Origin: Metallyticus violacea
Taxonomy: Eukaryota; Arthropoda; Insecta; Mantodea; Metallyticidae
Reading direction: 5' to 3'
Assembly (NCBI GenBank): GCA_030762175.1
Contig: CM060833.1
Coordinates: 154,082,501 to 154,146,500 of the forward strand
Length of the DNA stretch: 64,000 nucleotides
The notes under the pieces are model-generated. The model worked only from the letters and a program-made list of their open reading frames with translations, was not told the DNA's origin and did not search any database. Positions 36,249-46,659 of the stretch are shown here, in pieces (position 1 is the first letter of the stretch; every line of letters starts with the position of its first letter). The translations under genes were made by a program, and so were the position numbers.

Positions 36249-37369
36249 CATTTTTCTTAATGAGGAAAAACTACAGAGAAACTCAGTATGGATCTTATCC
36301 AGCCAACAATCGATTCTTTGAACATTGTTTGGGCAGTACATACTGCAGCATATCAGTCTAAACAGAAAAGATGTTTTTAATTAAAAGTATAAATTTAGTT
36401 TTAAATAAACTAAAACCCTAGCAGCTTATTTTGCCTCGCTCTCATCCTGTGTTTATTCTCCAGACTATAAAGGTATTATGGTTTCAAGGTGTTTTTATTA
36501 ACCCTTTCCCACCAAAAGTGCTTTACAAGATCCAATAGTTGGATCTGAGATAAAGAATTGTTCCTCTCGCTGCCGATTTAATCCAATACTTTCAGCTTAG
36601 GAGCTGTAATTCATTTAACTTGCAGGTTATTAGTGAACAGCCCGGCGAAGGAAGCTTCCCTAACGTATTTACGTTCCTTCTGAAAGGTTTTAGAGAGCGG
36701 AGAAGCAGGAGAAATTATCAGCATTCCGGACGGTACGAAAAATATGACGTAAAGAAAGCGTGCAAATATTTTCCCAATTACACGCAATCTCGCTCCTAAC
36801 TTCCAGGAAGCTATAATTCAGACTTTCAGTGTAATCTCCGATGAGATGCCACTTCCGTTGCGAAGAAGGGTGTACAGAACTACTTGTTTGTACACTGTTA
36901 GGAAATAGAGTGAAGTGGTGAAGGTGCAATAGTGTATACATCCAGCACAACATCTAACATCACATCAGTGTTGCCGTTAGCTATACAAGGTGTTCCTTTA
37001 TTTGCAGGTACTACTCTAGCCTAGGAGTGTACAGCTACTTTTACGGATGACATTGTTCATAAACAGATTTGTTGCGCTTTCAAATACATCTTTTCTCCGG
37101 GGATGAAAATAAGCATAGATTCAAATGTTTGGTTCTATTATGTATTTTGTACAATTACTTCAAAAGCAGACGGGTGTTAATATTACGCGCATCTTTTTGT
37201 TTTTGAATATGTACTCTGTCACATGTAAGCAATTTAAAGTAGATGGTAATGTCCCTAAAAGAACTGTTTCAGAAGTTTTGTATGGGTATAGAACCACACG
37301 TTCATGTATATTATTGGGATTGTTTTGTAAGATATTGTTGTCATCAATATAACCAGAAATATATTATAT

Positions 37370-37660
37370 TACCACCATTTGAAAGAGAAATGTTTGCAGT
37401 TTTGCACTGTCATAATTAAATGTGTTTGATGTGCAATCCATCCGTGGATAGACATCCAGATGTCGCCAACTCTCATGAATGTGCGACGCTCCTGATGGCG
37501 GTGTTGATGCACCTTGGCAGTTCCGGCAGTGTTTTTAGAAATGCAGGGACTTAAACGCTGTTCTTGACGAAACCCCACAGGAAGAAACCGTACACTGTCA
37601 GGTCCGGTAATTGGGTTGAACATATACAGAAAACGGCTCCGCGACAATTCCATCGACCTG
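37370..37660 (-). pseudogene. Tc1/mariner-type transposase C-terminal remnant (D3)
   Basis: Minus strand, after a frame change: PDLTVYGFFLWGFVKNSVYV followed by LKTLPELPRCINTAI. This matches the (R/S)PDLTP-x-DFFLWG-x-(L/V)K-x-x-VY-x-x-P block with the last catalytic residue of DUF4817-type transposases; here the catalytic D of x-DFF is G. Weak similarity may extend to about 38160. Confidence 0.7.
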
Positions 37661-38225
37661 GAAGATGTTGATTAAGGTAATTCAGGTATCTGCATTGCAA
37701 TGTGGTGAGGTTGTTGGTAAATGCCTCAACTCATCAGCGAGTCGAGGCATTAATCAGTCTTCTGTCATATCCAGGTTAACGTGTTCCTTGAAAGTGCCTT
37801 CCACCGAACGTGTGCTTACTGGATACCGCACAAAACACTTTCACTTGAAGCTATCGCCTTCCATTTCAATGACAGTGTAGGGGATTCTTATATCTGGACG
37901 TTATGCCTATTGATCTTTTCGGAAAATGAAATGTCATTTTATCAGTAAAATGGCATATTCTAACAAATCCTCATCCATTTACATTATGGTCAGCAATTTT
38001 TCACAAGAGTTTTTGTACCAGTTGCTATTGGTACACGCACAACTGCGATAGTTTATGAATAATCCATGTCATTGTAAACTCCAGTAGCTGCAATTCAATT
38101 CTGGCCTGAGTTTCCGCAGAGAAATCCTATGTTACCCAGTAATTCTTTCACGCTCTCTGTCGACCGTCTCTATGGCAACACTTGACTTCCCCTTGATGAC
38201 ATACAAACTCGAAGGGCCGGTTTTA

Positions 38226-38802
38226 TCAACAGATGTTAAAATGCATTATCTTGTTTGTAAACATTATTGGAATATTTTATCAACATGTTAAGACTCCTGC
38301 GTTCCCCCAAGCTTTTACAGCATAATGTTAGTTAACACGACGTTAAGATTTCTGAGTATTGCAAATAACAAGATCGGAAGATGATGTCATATCCGAAAAA
38401 CTTTTAAACGCACTCCGATGTTCTTTTTGTCTGCATAGAGAAGTTAAAACATACGGCTCGTGCAAGGAATATTAAAAGGAACAGATGCACAAAAGTGTTT
38501 TAACCTATCTCGTATTTTATCTACAATCCTATAACGTCCGTAAGTCATTACATCTGAGAGTCATCTCTCTGTTATGGACGACTTAATACATCCAAATATA
38601 GAATTTTGGACATCTACAGTTGCGTTACAGTCACCATTTTTGAAATGTTATTAATTGTTAAACTTTTAACACAGGGAAAAGGTAAAGTTAAGTTAACACG
38701 AAATCTAACACGTTATTAAAGTGAACATTGGTTGATGAAACAGAATATTTATTATTTGAATTTTGGAGCAGTCTAACACTGTTAACTTTTAACATCTGTT
38801 GA
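38226..38802. mobile_element. Possible MITE bounded by a 16-bp inverted repeat
   Basis: TCAACAGATGTTAAAA (38226-38241) and its exact reverse complement (38787-38802) enclose ~545 bp without coding content. GGGCCGGTTTTA lies just outside on the left; the right outer flank only partly mirrors it. Confidence 0.4.
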
Positions 38803-39965
38803 AGGACATTTTATCAATGTTTCTGCACATTTCTTCCCGTGATGCTATAGCTATCAGTATGAAACGACACATAATTCTCTTTCAAATGTTTGTAATATCA
38901 TGTATTTCTTTTCAATATAGGTGAAAATGTGGTTTAACAAAATCGTAAACTCCACGATTACATCAAATATAGCCACTTCCGGCCATTGTAATGTTTATGA
39001 CGTTTTTGTGTTGTGAGAATAAGTGCACAAAATTTGGATCAAATAGTTCATTTAATATAAATCGTGGATAATTTTTTTTTTAAATTTTCCTATGTATAGA
39101 TATGAGGGTGATATTACAACTGTACTTATATTGGAATTCATACAATTTAGTGCCACAATATATAAATCAGCTCTAAAATATTAAACAGTTCCTCATTCGA
39201 TGATTGCGTAAAAAGTAGGAAATACAATGCTCCGGCTGTTAACGGTGCTCCAAGCGCTGCTGGAAGGAACGTAACATTTTTTAAGATAAAATATTTGTTT
39301 CGAATTTTGTAGAACTTCAACCGTAGTCAACATAATGTTTGAAAAGAAAACATAAAATCCATTGTCATAATGATTTTGTTATGTAAATGGTGTGTTGTGA
39401 AGTCATGCACAAAACTTCTGAAATATTAACGGAAAGAGATTTACATAATGTGATTTGCGGTTTTAAATCATAAACATTGGCAGAAGAATAAAAAAATTAG
39501 GGAAACAAGATTTAAATTTTCGAGAATATAAATACGCTAATATATTTTCAGTATTAGTTCTATTTCAAATCTTTCTTTTTAAGGAAGAAAGGGATTTTAA
39601 CATGTTATATAAATTAGTTAAAAGAAAAATATTTTCCTAATGCGTTGCATTTAACTGCCTTCATTATTAGTCAATATTATATAACGTTAGGTCGAAGATT
39701 TGATTGTAACATATGGATACATTGATGCACAACACAGAAACACCCATGCTAACACCAGTCATCTTCTGGGTGTAGGATTCTGCGGGAAACATATTCACAG
39801 TTTTAAGGATGTTCCCAAAATATATACAAACAAGTGCAAAAACAGTGCGAGGAATTATACATATAGTCCGTTTGAACTTCTGCGCAACATTAATTAACTT
39901 GTGTCGTCATAACGCTGAGGAAAAATAAAAGAATATATATGTACATGTAGTGTTTTGGTACTTAC

Positions 39966-40145
39966 TGTTCTGTTTGCAAGCCGGGGCCTGTCCAGACCAT
40001 GTCCCATCCGCTTGACAAGTGCGTTCTTGGAGCCCAACGACGTGGTATCCTGGCTCGCAGCTGTAGGAGGCCCTGTCTCCGAACAAACGTCCTGTCAGTG
40101 TCACAGTGCCCAGTAGTGGACTAGTCAGTTCCTCGCATTCTCGCT
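39966..40145 (-). CDS. CCP/sushi-domain exon (upstream of the two visible exons)
   Basis: This 180-bp internal exon encodes a single complement control protein (sushi/CCP) module, a disulphide-bonded extracellular fold used in adhesion and recognition proteins. Seen: cysteines in the order REC-EEL, YSCEPGYH, ERTCQADG, PACKQN with the conserved tryptophan in GTWSGQAP, which is the full four-cysteine CCP pattern. A pyrimidine-rich acceptor ending TTTACAG precedes it and a GTAAGTAC donor follows. Both boundaries are phase 1, as is usual for shuffled CCP exons, and the 60 codons match one module. It is followed on the same strand, after about 8.1 kb, by another CCP exon. The protein is presumably secreted or a cell-surface multi-CCP protein. 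A selectin-like insect protein (furrowed type) or an SVEP1-like protein are possible identities, but I cannot decide from one module. Confidence 0.88.
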
Positions 40146-40293
40146 CTGTAAACAAAGGGAGTACAATCATTCTGAAGCGCATATATACACATCACAGGTG
40201 TAATTTGTGTTAATACTGAAAATAATAACATGCAGCAGTATTGAGGGTGGAAAGGAATTGTATTCAGCTGAAACTATTACACAACATTCAGGA

Positions 40294-40615
40294 AACTTGT
40301 GTTTAACGCCCGTTTTTACTATTGAGAAACCACAGGCAGTGAACACTGATGATACACGAGATGAAATGATATTTTGGGAAAGTTTTATTTTTCCTTTCCT
40401 TTCTTTCTTTTTTCTTTTTTTCTTTTTTTTTTTTTTTAGGAAGGAAATATTCCAAGACTAAGTTTAGGGTACCTTCCCTGCATTTGTCATTTATGAGGAC
40501 TGAGGAAAACCTGGAAAAAACCTCAGTCAGGAAGGACGGTCCTGGCGGGATTAGAACCCCAGACCTCCCGGTCACTAGTCCGCGCTTTAACGACCTCGGC
40601 CTCCCATGGCGGTAA
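40294..40615 (-). mobile_element. SINE B with expanded T/CTTT tract
   Basis: GTTTAACGCCCGTTTTTACT, a pyrimidine expansion at 40387-40437, then CTAAGTTTAGGGTACCTTCC and CGGTCCTGGCGGGATTAGAA. Flanks AACATTCAGGA (40283-40293) and AACATCCAGGA (40616-40626), 10 of 11 identical. It lies 150 bp upstream of the first CCP exon, within the preceding intron. Confidence 0.93.
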
Positions 40616-40626
40616 AACATCCAGGA

Positions 40627-40957
40627 GAAGTGAATCCTATACTTACGAGTGGGTTCAATAAGAAATATATATATTTACTGCTAACTTATTTTGAGAAACT
40701 GTAATATTTTGTGCATAGTGCCTTTGAGCTTTTACAAACTATTTACCAACTCATGAAGTTTAATATATTCGATAATTATTCCGAATAGTTCATCCAGCAC
40801 TTAGGATCTTGTTGCACTCACTTAATTCATTTATCATGAATAATTGTTATAATTTCTGCCACTAGATTACATTACATACGTTTTGCCGAAATTAAAATAT
40901 AAGGACTTACCCGCTAACATAGTGACACACAATCCGTTATCAATTTATATTTACGAA
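40627..40957. other. No gene recognised
   Basis: AT-rich spacer. Confidence 0.5.
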
Positions 40958-41110
40958 AAGAAGGCGAGCATAGACCGTCAGGCCGTAGCTCGCCGCAGCA
41001 AACCACTGGGTCCACCGGTTTCTAGAATTTATCGATGTTAGTGTTAGGTTAGTGTGTATATAAATGAATTAATTGCCAATTTCATTTTTTCCGAGTTTCC
41101 GCTAAAATTG
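40958..41110 (+). repeat. Dispersed repeat C, copy 4
   Basis: AAGGCGAGCATAGACCGTCA, GGCCGTAGCTCGCCGCAGC, CTGGGTCCACCGGTTTCTAG and GTTAGGTTAGTGTGTATATA, then AATTAATTGCCAATTTCATT. The best-preserved copy together with copy 1. Confidence 0.7.
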
Positions 41111-42091
41111 CGTTAGAATCCCAGTTATGCTGCCCATTCTTAAATCCGCCTGCGGCATATGTACTGGGTGAACTATTAGGAACTATTACCATATATTCTT
41201 CCTCTTTCAAAGTGAAATCTCAAAATGGTGTGAACAAATAATAACATTTCTTTTGGCGGAAAACAAGAACACTGCTGACATCCAGAGGCACTTAAGAAAT
41301 ATCTACCTGCATAATGGAATATACCGACCTCACTCTGAGCAATAATCACACAGCTCATTGTTCAACTTGCCAGTGTCAACCAAGCTATCTGTTGGTTATA
41401 ATATTAAAAGATTTGTGATAAATGGATTGGGTCTCTCCTATCATAAAAAACCTAGAACGATCATCTGTTCAGAGTTGCTTCTTCTTGCGAGGCTGAGTTT
41501 ATACATTCTTACCCAGTATTTATCAGGAAATAAAACACGGATTATAAATTTTGAGCCTAAAGACGATCTATGAAGTTGAATTATGAAAATTTCGGGAAAA
41601 AGTTCGGCGCAATACCTTCAGCCAGTAAAGTCACGACTACGTTCTTGTAAAAGTTGGGAGGAATTGTTTTCATTAATTTTCTAATATACATACATATAGA
41701 TACTCTTATATAAATTTGTGAAAAAAACGCCTCTACAGGCTATCCACTCTATTAAGTTAACTAGATCGTTGCACTGTTTAAGAAAGACTGACAATTAAAA
41801 CACTAATCACACAGTAAAACAAGATATTCCCAGCGTTAGCTCTAGATCACTGCTAAGGACGGAGAAGACTAAATTGGGCGGTGCCCATACCAACTGCCAA
41901 AAATGTTTTTTGTGAGAGGGCTGACAATGCAGCAAATTTGAGACTTAAAGAAGCAAAGATACTGGTAGGAGGGGGGGGGGTTCAAAGAGTTAGGTTGAGA
42001 CCCGATAGAATGCGGACTTTATGCAGCACAATAGCTGCCATTCTTTGTCCCTAAGTGCATTAGTTTGGCAGAAAGAAGATACTGCATCCAA
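41111..42091. other. No gene recognised
   Basis: Contains a G-run near 41971-41980. No conserved frame. Confidence 0.5.
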
Positions 42092-42249
42092 CTGGACGTC
42101 AGGCGCAGGGCTGAAAGCACTCAACTAAACGCCCTTCTGCCCGAGCGGCTAGCCAGAAGCGAGCGAAAGTGGAGAGAGCCGAAGGTACCTCACTGGAGAT
42201 AGCTGAAGGTGATGTCACAGCTGTTAGCTAGATAATAACGCTTCAGGAT

Positions 42250-42338
42250 CAACGGAGCAATAGCTCAGGCGGTAAGAACGTTATATTTTTGTGCAGATAG
42301 GATTGTGGGTTCGAATACTACCACCGCGTTTTTTTTTC
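42250..42338 (+). other. tRNA-like segment with Pol III boxes (pseudo-tRNA or SINE head)
   Basis: A-box-like TAGCTCAGGCGG, B-box-like GGGTTCGAATAC about 45 bases downstream, and a T8 Pol III-type terminator after ACCACCGCG. Acceptor-stem pairing is not convincing, so I do not call a functional tRNA. Confidence 0.5.
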
Positions 42339-42377
42339 TGCACGAGTTAAATGAGATTTGCCACAATTACAATGATT

Positions 42378-42485
42378 TACTCGCTAAACCACTGGGTACA
42401 CCGGTTTAGAAATAGCCAGTAGTTAGCCGGCAGATTAGGTTAGTCTGTGTATATATGAATTAAATGCCTATTGGAATAAGAGCAC
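42378..42485 (+). repeat. Dispersed repeat C, copy 5
   Basis: CGCTAAACCACTGGGTACAC, CGGTTTAG, GATTAGGTTAGTCTGTGTAT and ATGAATTAAATGCC, in the family order; it lies inside the foldback structure. Confidence 0.65.
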
Positions 42486-42690
42486 ATTTCCCACCGTTAC
42501 AATATTTCACCTGCCTAATAATGCCCTGATTATAGTGATTTGCCCGTCCCTATCCATTTATATTTACAAACTACAAAGTGAATTGCGTGTGGATAAGTTC
42601 CTATCAGCTGTCGCTCGGTTCTTGCTAGCCGTTCGGGCACAATGCACCTAGCAGCAGTCGAGTGCTTTTAGCTCTGCGTGTAACGTCAAG

Positions 42691-44524
42691 TCTGCATCCA
42701 TGAGAATTAAATGAAAACGGTCATAAAAAGAGGATTGATGTGAAATAGCATGTTGAGCTACTGGGAAAGGAAATGTGATTTTAACTCATCGTCTATGGTT
42801 CTTCATTATTACAGACAATACGGTAGAGGTTAGCCCAACATAAAAGGCTGAACCGAATTTGCACGTGAGCATATATATGCAACATTTTTGACGTGCAATT
42901 AGCACAATAATGAAATTTAAAATCTTCTTTTAATACTGGACTAAAATGAAGAGCTGGGTATAATATCAGGAAAATAATTTGTGTTAGATGTTAAGATGCT
43001 GCCTAAGAGACTCTTGGAATGCGTTCATAGAAACTATATATATCTTTCGAGCCATAAACTGCAAATAAACCGTCTGGGACATTCGTTTTTCGACGCAGTT
43101 TTGCAACACGTTTGAACAATAAGCAAGTGCTTTTCCGTTGTATACCGGATCATACTTGTGCTCTATTGCTAATAATAATATCACTATAACTCTTAACGAT
43201 CCAGTAGCAACAACAAATTCAGAAGCGTCACACTACGGGACAATGACAATATTCAGGGACATAACAGATAAACGGACTACAAAGTACCGCCGCCACTGCT
43301 CTCCGTTTTCCTTAACCCTGGTTTTTATATTTAAGTTGGCGCGTGTTAAATTTATGAATTACGCCTATTAGTTAAAAAAAATGTTAAGGAGAAGCAAAGC
43401 ACCGAGAGGAAGTGAAATGCCCGGTATTTATCTTTTTATAGCGTTATGAGGATTAATTCCAAGTGTGTCACTTTTTAATTTTATGTCGTTCATATAGTCC
43501 TCTAGTAGGTTAGGGTTTGTTTTGTGTTCGCAACTATAAAACAGCAGGGGTAAATAAGGCTTTAGGCACAGCGGCCACACTGATAGGGCTTTTAAAGATC
43601 CATCCTCAAGGGGGAGCATCTCCTGGAAGAAGGGACGAGATGGGGAATACACCGAGAAGCCAAATCACTCGGTTTCTAATGTTTCCTCAGATGGTAAACT
43701 CAGACCCTGGCAGGTCTGCGACCGCCATAACGCTATTGCCACTGTGGCCCAAGACGACCAGAAGGCTCCCAGGAGCAGAGTGCAGTTTTATCATCTCGCC
43801 TCCTGCACCAGCCTCCTTGCCTCGTTCTGTAATCAGTGATTTGGAATGAAATGAGATGAATTAAAGAGGGGAAAATTCGTAAGTAGGACATATTTCCTAG
43901 CGTTCGTCTCACTGACTGGTGAAATCTACAAAAAACTCAAGATCAGGTATTTAAGTCTGAAACCTCTCTAATGCGAGTGTCGAGTTTCACAGCCCCAGAA
44001 ACTCCCGTCAGTATATAACAATAGATCTTGCTCTAGTTTCCCAACACAACCATGTTCGGAGCAAAGAATGCTAGTTCGGCAATTCCTTGTTGATATTATG
44101 TAGTGATGGATCTCGTTCCTTTTTATTTTACCCGAATAACATACCATGTATTGATCTTTGGATTATAAAGCGGTATTTAATGAAGAATCTCCATATATTT
44201 TTTATTTTGTGAAATTACCATGTGGTTAAAATTGCGATTCTCTAAGGAATTAACATTTGGCTCCGTCGAATCAGTTTCCTTAGTTCATATCCAATTTTAT
44301 AACCTTTTATGCTAAACCTTTCTGTAGAAATGGGGAATTGGCAAAATTAAAGAGCTATTAAAATATTCCAGAAGATATTTAACTGTTTTAATTATAACAC
44401 AGGCTGTGAAAACCTAAGATGTGTCATCAAAATTAAAGAACAACAATATTTTATGCACTTTTACTTGCGTGAAAAGAAACTCTGCTAGGAAAATTTATAA
44501 ATGAATTTCCTTGACAAATCATCC
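42691..44524. other. No gene recognised; GC-richer open frame at 43.5-43.85 kb
   Basis: 43517-43849 (+) is a 110-codon frame in a stretch clearly richer in G+C than its surroundings; the opposite strand is also partly open. No domain is recognisable. It could be an exon-like relic or an unrecognised repeat. The rest is AT-rich. Confidence 0.4.
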
Positions 44525-44785
44525 ATCGGTCGTGGTGGTGTAGTGGTAACTACTTGCCTCCTAAACCCAAGATCGCGAGCTTTTTCGGGCGTAAAAATCC
44601 TAAGTATGACTTCCTTCGGAAGGGAAGTGAAGCCGTGTGTCCCGTGTCGTACATTTACGGCTCGAAAAAGAACCTCAAGCCTAAAAGAAGAGGCCTCTCA
44701 GCAAAATTTGTCGGCCGTTTCACGCCCTGGTTTGATTGGGACGCTGATGACCTGAGATGTTAAAGAGCGTCCGTAAATAAACAAA
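44525..44785 (+). mobile_element. SINE A copy lacking its B box
   Basis: Head CGTGGTGGTGTAGTGGTAAC is present, but ATCGCGAG is joined directly to CTTTTTCGGGCGTAAAAATC, removing the B box and the 3' half of the acceptor stem. The body ends GAGCGTCCGTAAATAAAC. Flanking duplication is uncertain. Confidence 0.9.
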
Positions 44786-46370
44786 ATCCAATCCTTTACA
44801 AATCTGCTGTAGAGAAGTATTATTTTTTTTTTCTAGCCAAAACATGGTGCTCTCACAATGGCTATTTAATAATGCACTTAAGATAATATCAGTACATATT
44901 TAATTTCCTTCTTGAGCTCACAGCACTGAAGAACTTTTTGGGCAAGTATCCCACATATGTTACACGAACATATGAGTTACATACATTGAATCACTAAATT
45001 ACAAATATCGATCTCACTTGTGGTTGATGAGCACAAACGAGGAGGTGTTGTAACAGTTAGGAGGTAGTGAAGGGCGAGTCTATAAGTTATAGAAGTAAAC
45101 AGGCGTAGTTTGTTTCCTCTTGGGCACTATCTTTTCTCTGGAATCCCGCGCTTGGAAACAGCGCGTTCATAAATTAAATAAATAAAAAGTATGCGCTTCA
45201 TGTTAACGCTATGGCTTTTAAAGATGTTTAAATGTATTCAGTTTTTTAATCTACATAAAATGACTTAATTTTTTGCTTTTGTGACTATTTTTTTCATTTC
45301 GCAAGTAAGACAATGCTACGACATTTCAGGGACGTTTATTTTGTACGCATATAAGTATAGACAGCAAAAAAAGAGAAGACAGTAAAGAACAGCAAAAGGA
45401 ATGAAAGCGGGAATCGCATTATCTTTCCAATTTGGGCGGGGGGAGGGAGGTAGTGTTCAAATTACTGTGAAATTGAGTCTGGCCGGAGTGGTAACATATG
45501 GCTGGTGTTTGGGAACAATAGGACCGCTTGGCTCACTGCCAAATGCAAACAAGATTTTCAATACCTCCAGGAGAGGGAAGATGTCCGCCCTTTGCTTGCT
45601 TTCTGGGGATGAAAACGTTTGCCAAAACTTTACTTTCTTTGTTTGGGCCGCGGATAATTGTTGGGAAACTCCATACTTGCTGTCTTTTGTTCCTTTAAGA
45701 GATGCATGTACGAATTTTGGTGGGTAAAATTACACAATGATAAATTTTCTGCAGTCCCCTAGTCCATGAAGCACTTTATTTTTTTGTTGTCCAGCATTTA
45801 AATAACTGGTTAAGATTCAATTGCGGAGAGTGGTGTCATCCTGCAAGTTTGTCAGACAAGTAGATAAATCGCTTAGCACGCAAATTTTAAAAGTGTTTTT
45901 ATTTGATTTGAACACCTGAACATTATAATGTATTTATTGAATCGTGCAATGAAATAATTTTTAAATTGTTTCAACTTTTGACGTCCTTTTTTGAATGAGA
46001 AAGTGCTTACATTCTGAAATTGGTAAAGGAGTCTTCCAAACTGTCTAATTCTTGTATTTCTTAGTTGCTCAACTAACTGTTAATGAATCAGTTTCTAAAG
46101 ATATAATTTAGAGCTATTTCAATAATTTTCATGATTATTTGTTTGACATTGAATGTCTTTAATGCAGTATAAAATACATTATTTTAATTTTCACTAAATT
46201 TTATTTTCTTCAAAATATTAATCCTAGTTCATTCTACGTTCAAATACCTGCAATGCATTCGTTATTAGACTTGCTTTTTCCCACAAACTGTGGAGTGTAC
46301 CTTGGTGCACTCTTTGACAAATGGTTTATATGTTCTCTATCCTTCATTCTCCACCCGTTCCAATCGACGA
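44786..46370. other. No gene recognised; unassigned frame at 45401-45727
   Basis: 45401-45727 (+) is a 108-codon open frame in moderately GC-rich sequence (glycine/serine/leucine-rich, CWETPYLLSFVPL) without a recognisable family. The rest is AT-rich. Confidence 0.4.
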
Positions 46371-46650
46371 CCACCACGGGTGACCGAGGTCGTTAAGGCG
46401 CGGACTCGTAAGCGGTAGGTCTGGGGTTCACATCCCGCTGGGACCGTCCTCCCTGACTGAGGTTTTTTCCATATTTTTCCCAGTCCTCATAAATGACAAA
46501 TGCCTGGGAGGTACCCTAAACTTAGGCCTGGAGCGCTTCATCCCTTAAAAAATAAATCCTTTCCCAATTTATCATTTCATCTCATGTATCATCAGTGACC
46601 ACCGTCTGTGGTGCCTCTGTAGCAAAAACGGATGTTAAACACAATTCAAT
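46371..46650 (+). mobile_element. SINE B in sense orientation
   Basis: Head CCACGGGTGACCGAGGTCGT then TAAGGCGCGGACTCG and the B-box region GGGGTTCACATCCC resemble a serine-type tRNA; the body GACTGAGGTTTTTTCC and CCCTAAACTTAGGCCTGG follows, ending GATGTTAAACACAATTC. This copy shows the family's transcription direction. Confidence 0.92.
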
Positions 46651-46659
46651 TATTCTTTC

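Larger units (their letters stand above)
31864..39965 (-). other. Intron between the two CCP exons
   Basis: The interval between the donor at 39965 and the acceptor at 31864 is about 8.1 kb if no exon was missed. It contains two SINE B copies (33329-33602, 34439-34681), a mariner copy (35099-36248), a decayed DNA-transposon fragment (37370-37660), a possible MITE (38226-38802) and an (ATT)n tract (32491-32532). The remainder, including 36249-37369 and 38830-39965, shows no conserved reading frame. Confidence 0.7.
42092..42690. repeat. Foldback structure: ~80-bp inverted arms around a tRNA-like core
   Basis: Left arm 42092-42169 (CTGGACGTCAGGCGCAGGGC, AAAGCACTCAACT, CCCGAGCGGCTAGCCAGAAG, CGAGCGAAAG) and right arm 42608-42690, whose reverse complement reads CTTGACGTTACACGCAGAGC, AAAGCACTCGACT, CCCGAACGGCTAGCAAGAAC, CGAGCGACAG. 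The ~440-bp interior holds a tRNA-like unit and repeat C copy 5. No transposase is present. Confidence 0.75.

Noticed and set aside
37125..37352. 75-codon frame with hydrophobic stretches
   Set aside because: Low-complexity AT-driven hydrophobicity, no conserved motif.
42250..42338. Functional tRNA gene
   Set aside because: Boxes and a T-run are present but I cannot pair an acceptor stem or a convincing anticodon arm.
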